From positions 1-53,955 of the forward strand of contig DATBDN010000052.1 of the NCBI GenBank assembly GCA_036269895.1: DNA of 53,955 nucleotides. The letters are read 5' to 3'. The notes under the pieces are model-generated. The model made no database searches and had not been told where the DNA came from. It worked only from the letters and a program-made list of their open reading frames with translations. Shown here in pieces: positions 30,475 through 39,124 of this stretch. Made by a program: the position numbers and the translations under genes. Numbering within the stretch: the stretch's first letter is position 1; each line of letters begins with the position of its first letter. The DNA comes from DATBDN01 sp036269895. GTDB lineage: Bacteria > Actinomycetota > Thermoleophilia > Solirubrobacterales > Thermoleophilaceae.

Positions 30475-32699
30475 CCCTGAGGCTGGACAGTGGCGCTTGG
30501 CGGCGCGGCGCCCCCGCCGTCCGTCCCGTTCCCGTTCCCGTTGCCTTGGCCGGTGCCGTTTCCATTCCCGTTGCCGGGAGTGCTCGGCGGCGGCGCCGCC
30601 TGCGGCGCGGGCTGCGGCGGAGCCTCATACAGCCGCGGGTCGTATTTCTTGGCCTTCTTCGGTGCCGCGGCGCCCGGAGGCGCGGGCGTTGCCTGCTGGC
30701 TGCCGTTGTAGAGGTACTGCTGGTAGTACGGGACACTCTTGTCGCTCGGCCCGCCCTGCTTTGAGTACTTGCCGTAGAACGGCGAGGCTTGGAACGGCGT
30801 CGTCGGCTGTGGGAAGTCCTGGCAGTAGCCGCGGTGGGCGACATTCATGAAGTCATGCCAGATCCCCGAGGGGAAGGTCGCGCCGGCGACCGCGATTCCG
30901 TGGACGCTGCGCATCTGGATGGAGGCCTTCGGGTAGCCGACCCAGACGGACGTCGTCAGGTGCGGCTCGTAGCCGACGAACCAAGCGTCGGTGAAGTTGT
31001 CGGTGGTACCGGTCTTGCCGGCGGTCGGGCAGCCGTAGTTGGCGTTCACGCCGGTGCCCGACTGCACGTTCATCTTGAGCACCTTCGTGACCTCGTAGGC
31101 CTGCCCGTCGGTCATCACGCGCGTGCCCTTGACCTCGCCGAGGTCGTCGGACTTCCCGTCAGGGAACTTGACCTTCGTGATCGCGATCGGCCTGTGCCGG
31201 ACGCCCCCGGACGCCAGCGTCGCGTAGGCATCGGCCATCTCGAGCGGCGAGACGCCAATCCGGAGCCCGCCCAGGCCCTCCGCGGGCAGGCCGTCGAGCT
31301 TGGTCCTGATACCCATCATGTGGGCGGTCTTCGCGACCGCCTTCGGCCCGAGGTCGAGGTCGAGCTGCGCGAACACCGTGTTGTCCGAGCGCAGTGTCGC
31401 GCGCGTCAGGCTGATGCGGCCGGCGTAGTCGCCGCCGTAGGTCCTGACCTTCCAGATCTGTCCACCGGGCAGGTTCAGCGCGAGCGGCTTCGAGACGTAG
31501 CTGACGGCGTCGGGGTTGACCCCCTTCAGCACCGCCGTCGTGAGCACGAAAGTCTTGAAGGTCGACCCCGGCTGGCGGTGGCCCTGTGCGGCCAGGTTGA
31601 AGTTGCGGTGCTTGTAGCTACCGCTAGACGCCATCGCGCGGATATAGCCGTTGCGCGGATCGATCGAGACGACGGCCGACGACGGGTCGTTCGGCTGGTT
31701 CAGCTGCCCCGCGATCGCCTGGCGCGCAGCCTGCTGCAGCGTCGGGTCGATCGTCGTGTAGACCCGCAGGCCACCGCGCCTGTAGGTGTTCAGCCCGTAT
31801 TTCTCGATCAGCAGCTCGGAGACGTAGTCGAAGAAGTACGGCTCGGAGCGCCGGAAGTACTTGCTGCCCGCCCGCAGCCTCAGCGGCTTGTTCATCGCAA
31901 CGGCTGCCTGCGAGGGGGTCAGGTAGTGGTTCTTGACCATCGCGCGCAGCACCTCGTTGCGACGCCCGAGCGCGGCCGACGGGTTCTTGAACGGGTTGTA
32001 CTCCGACGGCGCCTGCGGAAGACCCGCCAGCAGTGCGGCTTGGTCGAGCGTCAGGTCCTTCGCGTGTTTCGAGAAGAAGATCTCGGCCGCCGCCTCGATG
32101 CCGACGGCGGTCTCGCCGTTGACCGTGCCGTAAGGGACGTTGTTCAGGTACGAGGTCAGGATCCAGTCCTTGGGATGCTCGTCCTCGAGCTCCGACGCCA
32201 GTTTTGCCTCGCGGACCTTGCGCTTGAAGTCGCGCGTCGGGTCCTTGATGTAGAGCGAGCGCACCAGCTGCTGTGTGATCGTGGAGCCGCCCTGGAGCGT
32301 CTTGCGGTTCTCGAGGTTCTTCATAGCCGCGCGGACGATGCCCTCGAAGTCGACGCCGTGATGCTTGTAGAAGCGGCTGTCCTCGATCGCCACCGTCGCG
32401 TTGCGGACGTCCTGCGGCATGTCCGACTCGACGACTGGCTGGCGGATGATCGACGAGCGGACATAGCCGAGCAGGCGCCCGTTGGCGGCGTAGACCGCGG
32501 ACGTCGCGCCCTTGTTGATCGGCTTCAGCTCGTCGATGCTCGGCGTGCTCGCGGCGATCGAGACGACGTACCCGACCACGGAGGCGATGCCGATCACGAC
32601 AAGCGCCAGGACGACGCCCAGCCCGACGAGCGCAGTGGTGCGCGCCTTGTGTGTGCCCCGCGTTTGGCGGCGGCGCTGCTTTCTCTGGTGATGCGTCAT
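30471..32699 (-). CDS. class A penicillin-binding protein (bifunctional)
   Basis: The protein polymerises and cross-links peptidoglycan outside the membrane. After a basic tail and one helix (VGLGVVLALVVIGIASVVGY), the GT51 domain has VAIEDSRFYKHHGVDFEGIV, with catalytic Glu, and LQGGSTITQQLVRSLYI. The transpeptidase domain has SxxK in PGSTFKTFV, SxN in LRSDNTVFAQLD and KTG in AGKTGTTDNFTDAWFVG. The last 90 residues are Pro/Ala then Gly/Asn repeats (GNGNGNGTGQGNGNGNG), probably a flexible wall-spanning tail. TAGGAC, which overlaps the MscS stop, lies 9 nt before the ATG. Confidence 0.95.
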   Translation of the reverse strand: MTHHQRKQRRRQTRGTHKARTTALVGLGVVLALVVIGIASVVGYVVSIAASTPSIDELKPINKGATSAVYAANGRLLGYVRSSIIRQPVVESDMPQDVRNATVAIEDSRFYKHHGVDFEGIVRAAMKNLENRKTLQGGSTITQQLVRSLYIKDPTRDFKRKVREAKLASELEDEHPKDWILTSYLNNVPYGTVNGETAVGIEAAAEIFFSKHAKDLTLDQAALLAGLPQAPSEYNPFKNPSAALGRRNEVLRAMVKNHYLTPSQAAVAMNKPLRLRAGSKYFRRSEPYFFDYVSELLIEKYGLNTYRRGGLRVYTTIDPTLQQAARQAIAGQLNQPNDPSSAVVSIDPRNGYIRAMASSGSYKHRNFNLAAQGHRQPGSTFKTFVLTTAVLKGVNPDAVSYVSKPLALNLPGGQIWKVRTYGGDYAGRISLTRATLRSDNTVFAQLDLDLGPKAVAKTAHMMGIRTKLDGLPAEGLGGLRIGVSPLEMADAYATLASGGVRHRPIAITKVKFPDGKSDDLGEVKGTRVMTDGQAYEVTKVLKMNVQSGTGVNANYGCPTAGKTGTTDNFTDAWFVGYEPHLTTSVWVGYPKASIQMRSVHGIAVAGATFPSGIWHDFMNVAHRGYCQDFPQPTTPFQASPFYGKYSKQGGPSDKSVPYYQQYLYNGSQQATPAPPGAAAPKKAKKYDPRLYEAPPQPAPQAAPPPSTPGNGNGNGTGQGNGNGNGTDGGGAAPPSATVQPQG

Positions 32700-32708
32700 C
32701 GGCGCGGC

Positions 32709-32714
32709 GTCCTA
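32709..32714 (-). promoter_or_regulatory. possible -10 hexamer for the PBP gene
   Basis: TAGGAC (minus strand) contains the MscS stop codon and ends 9 nt before the PBP ATG. It differs from TAnnnT at the last base. Confidence 0.3.
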
Positions 32715-33494
32715 GCCGAGGATATTTTCCCGCCTTAGGCGTTCAACACACTCGCTTCGAATCCTTGCTGCGACCTCACGGCGGTCGAGTGGATGTTCAG
32801 CGTGGGCGCGGACGAGGATTTGATAGCCGTCTTTCTCCACAGCGGCTACTTCAGCGTCGCCCAGCTCGCTCAGTGCCTCGAGCGCCCGCGTCGGGTCGGC
32901 ATCGATCGGGAGCCCAAGTGTGACCTCGATCTCGATGCGCGGATCCATGATCGTGTAGTTCTCGATCGTCGACGACGCAAGCCGCTCGTTCGGGACGATG
33001 ATGCGGCGGTTGTCTTCCGCGCGCAGGTAGGTGTAGGTCAGGCGAACGTCCTCGACGACTCCGGTCTGGCCCTCGAACTGGACCAGATCGCCGATGCGGA
33101 TCGGCTGCGTGACCGCCAGCAGGACCCCCGCGATGAGGTTCGCGAGCGTCTGGCGAGCGGCGAAGCCGACAACCAGGCCAAGCACGGCCGACGACGCGAG
33201 CACCCCGGCCGCGGTGCGCTTGACCGCCGGGAACTGCATCAGCGCCAGGGCGACGCCGATCACGATGATGCCGACGAATATGAGCCGCCGCAGCATCCGC
33301 AGACGCGTGTCGGTGACCGCGGAAATCTCGCCTCCCGAACGCACCATGCCCGCGAAGCCCTTGCCGCGGCGCACGAGCGCATGGTCGATCAGGAGCGCGA
33401 TCCCCGTCGCGATCAGGATCGTCACCGCCGCAGAGATCTCGTCCCGGTGGTCGGTCCAGAATCCTGCCGCCACCGGAAGAATGGCCACCGGCAT
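32712..33494 (-). CDS. MscS-family mechanosensitive channel
   Basis: The 260-residue channel has helices ISAAVTILIATGIALLID and LIFVGIIVIGVALALMQF, then the pore-lining helix GVLASSAVLGLVVGFAARQT followed by LANLIAGVLLAVTQPIRIGD and VVEDVRLTYTYLRAEDNRR, IIVPNERL, all typical of MscS. A short C-terminal domain follows. It releases solutes during osmotic downshock. I chose ATG 33494, 8 nt after the -10-like TAACCT; upstream ATGs lie inside the divergent HAD gene. Confidence 0.9.
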   Translation of the reverse strand: MPVAILPVAAGFWTDHRDEISAAVTILIATGIALLIDHALVRRGKGFAGMVRSGGEISAVTDTRLRMLRRLIFVGIIVIGVALALMQFPAVKRTAAGVLASSAVLGLVVGFAARQTLANLIAGVLLAVTQPIRIGDLVQFEGQTGVVEDVRLTYTYLRAEDNRRIIVPNERLASSTIENYTIMDPRIEIEVTLGLPIDADPTRALEALSELGDAEVAAVEKDGYQILVRAHAEHPLDRREVAARIRSECVERLRRENILG

Positions 33495-34140
33495 GGCAAG
33501 CGAGGTTACGAGGCTGAAGATTGTTCTGCTGGATGGCATGGGCACGTTGCTGCGCCTGGTCCCTCCGGTTCCGGCACTGGCCAGGGCGCTCGCGATCGAC
33601 GAGACGCGGGCCGAGCGCGGCTTCCGCGCAGAGGTGGCGTACTACCTGGAACACCAGCTCGAGGCGTTCGATACGGAGCGTCTCGAAAATTTGCGCGAGC
33701 GCTGCGCAGCGATCATGGCCGAGGCCGCGGGCGTGGATCCGGAGGGCGCGCTCGACGCGCTGATGGGCGCCCTGCGCTTCGAGGCGTTCGCCGACGCGGC
33801 GCCCGCCCTTGCTCGCTTGCGCGATCTTGGGCTGCGCCTGATCGTCGTGTCGAACTGGGACTGCTCGCTGCCGGACGTGCTCCACGAAGTCGGCCTGCTG
33901 ACACTCGTCGACGGTGTCGTGAGCTCCGCGGTGGCTGGAGCCGCGAAGCCGGACGTGCGGATCTTCGAAGCGGCGCTGGCGCTTGCGGGCTGCCGCGCGG
34001 CCGAGGCGCTACACGTGGGGGACTCGCCGGCGAACGACGTCGAGGGCGCGCGCGCCGCAGGCATCCAGTCGCTGTTACTCGCGCGCGGGGGCGGGGGAGA
34101 CCTCCTATCGCTGCAGGAGCTGCCCGCGCTCCTAAGCTGA
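33493..34140 (+). CDS. HAD-superfamily hydrolase
   Basis: The HAD motifs are I: KIVLLDGMGTLLRL, II: LIVVSNWDCSL, III: GAAKPDVRIFEAAL, IV: LHVGDSPANDVEGARAAG. The cap is helical (IA type). Motif I has Asp-Gly-Met instead of the Asp-x-Asp of phosphatases, so the general acid Asp is missing, as in dehalogenase-like members. ATG 33493 is the first start and overlaps the MscS ATG head-on (CATG). CTG 33514, with GAGG 7 nt before it, would give the family-typical N-terminus. Confidence 0.85.
   Translation: MASEVTRLKIVLLDGMGTLLRLVPPVPALARALAIDETRAERGFRAEVAYYLEHQLEAFDTERLENLRERCAAIMAEAAGVDPEGALDALMGALRFEAFADAAPALARLRDLGLRLIVVSNWDCSLPDVLHEVGLLTLVDGVVSSAVAGAAKPDVRIFEAALALAGCRAAEALHVGDSPANDVEGARAAGIQSLLLARGGGGDLLSLQELPALLS
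34133..34138 (+). promoter_or_regulatory. putative -10 hexamer for CPBP protease gene
   Basis: TAAGCT, overlapping the HAD stop region, ends 6 nt before GTG 34145. Confidence 0.4.
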
Positions 34141-34144
34141 CTCG

Positions 34145-34930
34145 GTGATCGAGCAGCAGGAGCAGATACGCCCGCGGTGGCCGGCTTGGTACGGGCTCGC
34201 CGCGCTCGGCATGGCTCTCGTGATCGCGGTCTTCGCGAGCGGCATCCTCTTTGCCCTGCTGAAGGTCGTCGGCGTCGATGTCAACTCGGACTCGCCTGGC
34301 GTGAACATCGTCGCGACGCTGATCCAGGACTTCGCACTGGCCGGCTGTGCCGTTTGGCTGGCGGCAAACATCAGCCCGCCGCGGCCGTGGCAGTTCGGCC
34401 TGCGCTCGGTGCCGTTCCTGCGCGGGCTCAAGTGGGGCGCGATTGCGTTCGCGATCTACTTCAGCTTCCAGCTGCTCTACGTCGTCGTCGTCCATCCCAA
34501 CCAGAAGCAGACGACGCTGCACGAACTCGGGGCCGGCAACGGCGCGCTCATCACCGTCCTCATCGGGCTGCTCGTGGTGGGCGTCGCGCCGGCGGTGGAG
34601 GAGTTCTTCTTCCGCGGTTTCTTCTACGGCGCCCTGCGCACGCGCTTCCCGTTCATCGCGGCCGCCCTCATTGACGGGCTCGTGTTCGGAGCGGTCCACG
34701 CGCCCACCGGGATCGAGGCCGTCCCGCCGCTGATCGTGCTCGGCTTCGCGTTCTGCGTGGCCTACGAGGCGACGGGGTCGATCCTGCCGGGGATCGTCCT
34801 GCACGCGCTCAACAACATGGTCGCGTTCGGTTCCGACAAGGACGGGAGCTGGGCGGTCGGCGGCGTGGCCGCCGGCCTCGTGCTGCTGGCTTGCGTAACC
34901 CTCCCGGGGAGGTCGCGTACTCTGAAGTGA
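34145..34930 (+). CDS. CPBP-family intramembrane metalloprotease
   Basis: The 261-residue protein has about seven membrane helices and the CAAX/CPBP (Abi) motifs: VGVAPAVEEFFFRGFFYGAL (EExxxR), FGAVHAPTG (FxxxH) and IVLHALNNMVAFG (HxxxN). Such glutamic-type proteases cut near the membrane or serve in self-immunity; the target here is unknown. The GTG start has no ribosome site. The stop overlaps the start of the L,D-transpeptidase gene (TGATG). Confidence 0.9.
   Translation: MIEQQEQIRPRWPAWYGLAALGMALVIAVFASGILFALLKVVGVDVNSDSPGVNIVATLIQDFALAGCAVWLAANISPPRPWQFGLRSVPFLRGLKWGAIAFAIYFSFQLLYVVVVHPNQKQTTLHELGAGNGALITVLIGLLVVGVAPAVEEFFFRGFFYGALRTRFPFIAAALIDGLVFGAVHAPTGIEAVPPLIVLGFAFCVAYEATGSILPGIVLHALNNMVAFGSDKDGSWAVGGVAAGLVLLACVTLPGRSRTLK
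34918..34923 (+). promoter_or_regulatory. putative -10 hexamer for L,D-transpeptidase gene
   Basis: TACTCT lies inside the end of the CPBP gene and ends 6 nt before ATG 34930. Confidence 0.35.
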
Positions 34931-35895
34931 TGCGAAGGGCGGCGCTCGCGACAATCTTTGGCGCCGCAACGGCGTTGGCAGCGCCGATTCCCGCTCTTGC
35001 GGATGACCCGGCGCCGCAGCCGCAACCGGCCCCGGCCCCGGCGCCGCAAGCCGGTCAAATGACGCTCCAGGTGCCCGGCCGTCTCACCGTGCATGGCCGC
35101 CCGTACGTACTGACGGGCGACACGGTCAGCGTCGTCGGCAAGGTCAAGCCCTACGTCCCCGGCCAGTTCATCCACATCCGAATCTCGAGCCCGGGTCGCA
35201 AGCCGAGCGTCGTACGCGCGGCGGTGGCGAAGGGCGGAACCTTCAAGACCCGCTTCCGGGCCCGCCGCGACACCACCTACACCGTCTACGCGCGGCACGA
35301 CGCAACGGCGGAGCAGGCCATCTTCGCCGCGAAGGCCGCGGCCAGGTCGGTCACGCCGGGCCAGGGAATGGCGGTCGCACTGCTCAAGCAGGGCCTGCGG
35401 GCGCTTGGCTATCCGGCCGGCAGCGGCCCGGCGCTGACCAGCAAGCTCGGGCTCTCGGTGCTGGCGTTCCGCAAGACGAACGGCATGGCCCGCGTCTACA
35501 CCGCCGACCGCACCGTCTACCAGATGGTCTTTGCAGGCCACGGTGCGTTCAAGCTGCGCTACCCGAAGGCGGGCAAGCACGTGGAGGCGGACCTGTCACG
35601 GCAGGTCATCGCGCTGGCCGACCGCGGCAAGGTGGTTGCCACCTACCCGACCTCATCGGGCAAGCCGTCGACGCCGACGGTCCTGGGGCACTTCCACTTC
35701 TACTCGAAGACGCCGGGCACGAATACCAAGGGCATGTACATGTCCAACTACTTCATCCGCGGCTACGCGATCCACGGCTACCCCGAGGTCCCGACCTACA
35801 ACGCGAGCCACGGGTGCCTGCGCATCCCGAATGCGGATGCCGTCTCCGTCTTCAACCAGATCAACCTAGGCGAGTCCATCTGGCTCTACCCCTAG
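34930..35895 (+). CDS. secreted L,D-transpeptidase (YkuD domain)
   Basis: The 321-residue product has a Sec signal peptide (RRAALATIFGAATALAAPIP ending ALA), a Pro/Ala/Gln linker, an N-terminal beta region (VPGRLTVHGRPYVLTGDTV) and a peptidoglycan-binding-like segment (VALLKQGLRALGYPAGSG). The YkuD domain ends with IRGYAIHGYPEVP and YNASHGCLRIPN, holding catalytic His and Cys. It forms 3-3 cross-links in peptidoglycan or attaches proteins to it. The start at ATG 34930 overlaps the CPBP stop. Confidence 0.92.
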   Translation: MRRAALATIFGAATALAAPIPALADDPAPQPQPAPAPAPQAGQMTLQVPGRLTVHGRPYVLTGDTVSVVGKVKPYVPGQFIHIRISSPGRKPSVVRAAVAKGGTFKTRFRARRDTTYTVYARHDATAEQAIFAAKAAARSVTPGQGMAVALLKQGLRALGYPAGSGPALTSKLGLSVLAFRKTNGMARVYTADRTVYQMVFAGHGAFKLRYPKAGKHVEADLSRQVIALADRGKVVATYPTSSGKPSTPTVLGHFHFYSKTPGTNTKGMYMSNYFIRGYAIHGYPEVPTYNASHGCLRIPNADAVSVFNQINLGESIWLYP

Positions 35896-35904
35896 CGCGC
35901 GGGG

Positions 35905-36291
35905 CTACCAGCGCCTGAGGCCGAGCGCCCGCGCCAGGTAGAGGCCGCCGATGCCGTAGATCAGCAGCGCCAGGGCCAGCGGGATCAGTCGCCGCACCCA
36001 GATGCTGCTCGAGTTCGAGATCCCCGTGAACGGCGCCAGCAGGACGTCGTCGACGTCGTCGACGAACTCGTGGAACTTGTCGTTCTCCCGCTCGCGGACC
36101 TTCTCGACTGCGGGCGGTGGGTTCGGCAGCTTCGTGATCGACTCGGGCTTGACTTCGGGCGCGTCGCCCGTGATGGCATTCGCCTGGTTCTTAGATGCCG
36201 TGCTGGTCTGGTTGACGGCGAAGAAGAGGAAGCTGAGCGTCACGAAAGCGCAGGCGAGGATCGCCGCCCAGCGGACGATCGAGGCGATCAC
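35905..36291 (-). CDS. small membrane protein, unknown
   Basis: The 128-residue protein has two helices (VRWAAILACAFVTLSFLFFA and LIPLALALLIYGIGGLYLAR) separated by a ~75-residue hydrophilic, acidic loop with PNPPPAVEKVRERENDKFHE, likely outside or facing one side. I recognise no family. The start GTG 36291 overlaps the patatin stop (GTGA), so it is co-translated with it. It converges with the L,D-transpeptidase gene, leaving 9 bp. Confidence 0.75.
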   Translation of the reverse strand: MIASIVRWAAILACAFVTLSFLFFAVNQTSTASKNQANAITGDAPEVKPESITKLPNPPPAVEKVRERENDKFHEFVDDVDDVLLAPFTGISNSSSIWVRRLIPLALALLIYGIGGLYLARALGLRRW

Positions 36292-37274
36292 GAGCGCGCT
36301 GCCTTGCGGCTGCTGCCCGGTCGCCGCTCCGCGGGATTGCGCGTGAACGGGGTCAGGGCGTCACGCCCCGCTCGATATCCGGCGAGCATGCACTCAGGCC
36401 ACCTTCGGCGGTCGATGAATAGGTCGTACAAGTCCATGCCCGAGCTCACCAGGTCGGCGTACGGCTCGATTGGGGTGAGCCTATCGTCGCCGCGGACGGC
36501 TCCGCCGCCGGTCACGTCGAGTGCGAAAACGTGGTCGAGGCGGTCCATCATCAGCCGCGTCGCCGGCTGCGGCTCGATCGAGGATCCGTCGATATACAGA
36601 TCGCCCTCGACGCGCACCGCCTCGCCTGCGCGTGCCATGGCGATGCGTGCCAGCTCGCCCAGTCGCAGGTCGGGAGTCTGCTCGCTGCCGAACGTCTCTA
36701 GGCGCCGCCGGCTGAGGTTGTAGACGAGCGTGCGCAGCGGGAACTCCGTCTCGCCGGCTGTCATGTGCCAGAGCCGGCGGTCGAACAAGGTCTCGAGCGC
36801 GCGGCCCTTCGCCAGCCCGGTGAAGCCGCGGGCCGCTGCCAGCGCCGCGCGCGGAGCGCGTGCCCACTGGATGCCGAGGTAGTCGTGCGGCCGCCACGAC
36901 AGCGAGAAGTCCGCCATCTCGTTCGCGGACAGCCCGGCCGCCCACATCGCGGCCCACAGCACCGAGCCGGAGCAGGCCGACACCAGCGCGGGCTCGAGCC
37001 GAGCCTCCTCGAACGCACGCGCGACTCCGATCAGCGCGACAGTGCGGCCCCCGCCGGCGCCCCCGGCGAGCGCCACCTGCTTGCCCTGCAGCGCGATTGC
37101 GGGACGTGCTCGTGTCGACGGGAACACCGGGCGCGGCGGGCGCGGCGGGCGGTCCACCAGCGGCAGTGGCAGCAGCGTGCGCCGGGCGTTGAATATGAAG
37201 CCCGGATCGCGCGCACGGCCTGCCAGCTCGGCCGCCGTTCGCGCTGCCCCCCTGAGGCCATCGAAGGCCGACAT
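36288..37274 (-). CDS. patatin-like phospholipase
   Basis: The 328-residue protein has patatin landmarks: oxyanion loop LAGGAGGGRTVALIGVARAF, nucleophile elbow LVSACSGSVLWAAMWAAG (A-C-S-G-S where GxSxG is usual) and the Asp motif DLYIDGSSIEPQPATRLM (DG[GS]). These lipid acyl hydrolases use a Ser-Asp dyad. The N-terminal 60 residues are Arg/Pro-rich. I chose ATG 37274; the frame continues upstream only as a shadow of pyrE. It is divergent from pyrE with 24 bp between starts. Confidence 0.82.
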   Translation of the reverse strand: MSAFDGLRGAARTAAELAGRARDPGFIFNARRTLLPLPLVDRPPRPPRPVFPSTRARPAIALQGKQVALAGGAGGGRTVALIGVARAFEEARLEPALVSACSGSVLWAAMWAAGLSANEMADFSLSWRPHDYLGIQWARAPRAALAAARGFTGLAKGRALETLFDRRLWHMTAGETEFPLRTLVYNLSRRRLETFGSEQTPDLRLGELARIAMARAGEAVRVEGDLYIDGSSIEPQPATRLMMDRLDHVFALDVTGGGAVRGDDRLTPIEPYADLVSSGMDLYDLFIDRRRWPECMLAGYRAGRDALTPFTRNPAERRPGSSRKAARS

Positions 37275-37283
37275 AGCCGCGCG

Positions 37284-37289
37284 TAGGAT
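37284..37289 (+). promoter_or_regulatory. putative -10 hexamer for pyrE
   Basis: TAGGAT ends 9 nt before TTG 37299 in the 24-bp gap to the patatin gene; no ribosome site fits. Confidence 0.45.
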
Positions 37290-37298
37290 AAGCGCCGC

Positions 37299-37877
37299 TT
37301 GCCCTCGACGACCGGACCTTCGCCGCGCGAAACGCTCATCGCCACGCTCCGCGAGCACGCGCTCGTGATCGGCGAGGTCACGCTGACAAGCGGCCGCACG
37401 GCTCAGTACTACGTGGACGTCAAGCGCGCGATCCTGCTGCCGGCCGGCTTCAACTCGCTGGCCGCACTCGTCGCGGCCGAAGCTCAGCGGCTCGGCGCCA
37501 CCGCTGTCGGCGGCACGACGATGGGCGCCGATCCGATCGCGTGCGCCGCGCTCGCCGGCGGCGCCGACGTCAAGGCCTTCTTCGTCCGCAAGGAGCGCAA
37601 GGAGCACGGGCTCCAGCGCTGGGTCGAAGGACCGTCGCTCGACCACGAAGAGCGCTGCCTGGTCGTCGAGGACGTCGTGACCACCGGCGGCTCGACCATG
37701 CATGCGCTCGAGCGACTGCGCGATGAGGGACGCGAGGTGGTCGGGGTCGTCAGCGTGCTCGACCGGCTGGCCGGCGGGGCTGAGGCGATCGAGCAAGCGG
37801 CGGGTGCTCCGTACGTCGCGCTGACGACGATCGACGACGTGTACCCAGAACGCCCCGACAGGACCGAGAAGGGGTAG
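37299..37877 (+). CDS. pyrE: orotate phosphoribosyltransferase
   Basis: PyrE adds a ribose-phosphate from PRPP to orotate to form OMP in UMP synthesis. Seen are VIGEVTLTSGRTAQYYVDVK at the substrate end, GGTTMGADPIACAALAGG, AFFVRKERKEHGLQRWVEG (flexible catalytic loop) and the PRPP motif CLVVEDVVTTGGSTMHAL. The length of 192 residues is normal. The TTG start lies 9 nt after TAGGAT, consistent with a leaderless transcript. No other pyr genes are adjacent. Confidence 0.93.
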   Translation: MPSTTGPSPRETLIATLREHALVIGEVTLTSGRTAQYYVDVKRAILLPAGFNSLAALVAAEAQRLGATAVGGTTMGADPIACAALAGGADVKAFFVRKERKEHGLQRWVEGPSLDHEERCLVVEDVVTTGGSTMHALERLRDEGREVVGVVSVLDRLAGGAEAIEQAAGAPYVALTTIDDVYPERPDRTEKG

Positions 37878-37908
37878 AACGCGCGTCGAGGATTGCGGGC
37901 GGCCGCAC

Positions 37909-39114
37909 ATGCGAATCGCCGATCGCGTCGATTCGTGCCCAATGAGGGGCACACGCGAGAGGGATGACCTGCAGCAGCGGCTCGAAGCGGCGTGCCGCCA
38001 AATCGCACAGCTGCAGTCGCAGCTTCAACTGCAGACAGGGCGAGACCCGCTGACCGGCCTGCTCGAGCTGACGCCGTTCGTCACCTCGCTCGACCAGGAG
38101 CTCGGGAGGGCCAGCCGCTACGGACGCCCGGTCGCCGTCGTGCGCGTCGACATCGACAACTTCGAGGCCGTCAACGTCCAGCACGGGCGGATCGTCGGCG
38201 ACCGTGTGCTGGTGGCGGCGGCGCGCGCGATTGCGGGCGAGACGCGTGGGCAGGACATCGCCTGCCGCGTCGCCGGCGACCAGTTCGCGTTGTTGCTGCC
38301 GGAGACCGACGCCGCGGGGGGTGCCGTCTGCGCCGAGCGGGTCCTGGGTGTGCTGGAGCGACTGTCGGCCGAGGGAGTCGAGGGGCTCCGAGCCTCGGCC
38401 GGCGTCGCGCCGTTCGAGCGAGGTCAGAACGGTGAGCGCCTGCTCGCTGCCGCCGGTGGCGCCTTGAGGCAGGCGCAGGAAAACGGCGGTGGGCGCGTGG
38501 CGCTCTCCGGCGCAGGCGGCGCGGCGGAGTACGTCCGCGGCGACGCCGCGCTCGCGCTGATGGCGGCGTTGTCGGAACGCGATGCGTGGACCGCGGCACA
38601 CGCACGCGCAGTCGGCAATCTCGCGGCGACGCTGGCGCAGAAGCTCGGGCTGAGCGCCGAGTCGGACGCGATCCGCACGGCGGCGCTGCTGCACGACGTG
38701 GGCAAGATGGGCATCCCCGACGTCGTCCTGAACAAGCCGATGCCGCTCGATGACGTCGAGCGCTCGCTGATGCGCGATGTGCCGCTGAGCGGTGAGCGCA
38801 TCCTGCGCTCGGTGCCGGGCATGGGCGCAGCCGCACGGCTGGTCCGCCACGTGCACGAGCACTGGGACGGCAGCGGGCACCCCGACGGCCTTGCCGGTAG
38901 CCAGATCCCAGTCGGCAGCCGGGTGATCGCGCCGTGCGACGCATACCACGCGATGACATCGCCGCGCCCGTGGCGCCCCGCGATGACGCACGAGCAGGCC
39001 GTCCACGAGCTGCTCGAGGGAACGAACAAGCAGTTCGACCCAGAGGTCGTGGAGGTGCTCGTCGGCCACGTGAACGGGCTGCGGCAGGCGTCGGCTTACG
39101 TCGCCGGCATCTAA
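37909..39114 (+). CDS. GGDEF-HD-GYP signalling protein, degenerate motifs
   Basis: The 401-residue protein has a short coiled coil (DLQQRLEAACRQIAQLQSQL), a GGDEF domain (GRDPLTGLLELTPF, VRVDIDNFEAVN, active loop CRVAGDQFALLLPE) and an HD-GYP domain (LLHDVGKMGIPDVVLNK, VHEHWDGSGHPDGLAG, DAYHAMTS). The GGDEF signature reads AGDQF, so cyclase activity is doubtful. HD-GYP enzymes break down cyclic-di-GMP; here GYP reads GHP and one metal His position looks changed. No membrane segment is seen. ATG 37942 is an alternative start. Confidence 0.85.
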   Translation: MRIADRVDSCPMRGTRERDDLQQRLEAACRQIAQLQSQLQLQTGRDPLTGLLELTPFVTSLDQELGRASRYGRPVAVVRVDIDNFEAVNVQHGRIVGDRVLVAAARAIAGETRGQDIACRVAGDQFALLLPETDAAGGAVCAERVLGVLERLSAEGVEGLRASAGVAPFERGQNGERLLAAAGGALRQAQENGGGRVALSGAGGAAEYVRGDAALALMAALSERDAWTAAHARAVGNLAATLAQKLGLSAESDAIRTAALLHDVGKMGIPDVVLNKPMPLDDVERSLMRDVPLSGERILRSVPGMGAAARLVRHVHEHWDGSGHPDGLAGSQIPVGSRVIAPCDAYHAMTSPRPWRPAMTHEQAVHELLEGTNKQFDPEVVEVLVGHVNGLRQASAYVAGI

Positions 39115-39124
39115 CCCCTGGCGG

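Noticed and set aside
37275..37952. N-terminal extension of the patatin protein
   Set aside because: The open frame is the antisense shadow of pyrE; the patatin domain starts after ATG 37274.
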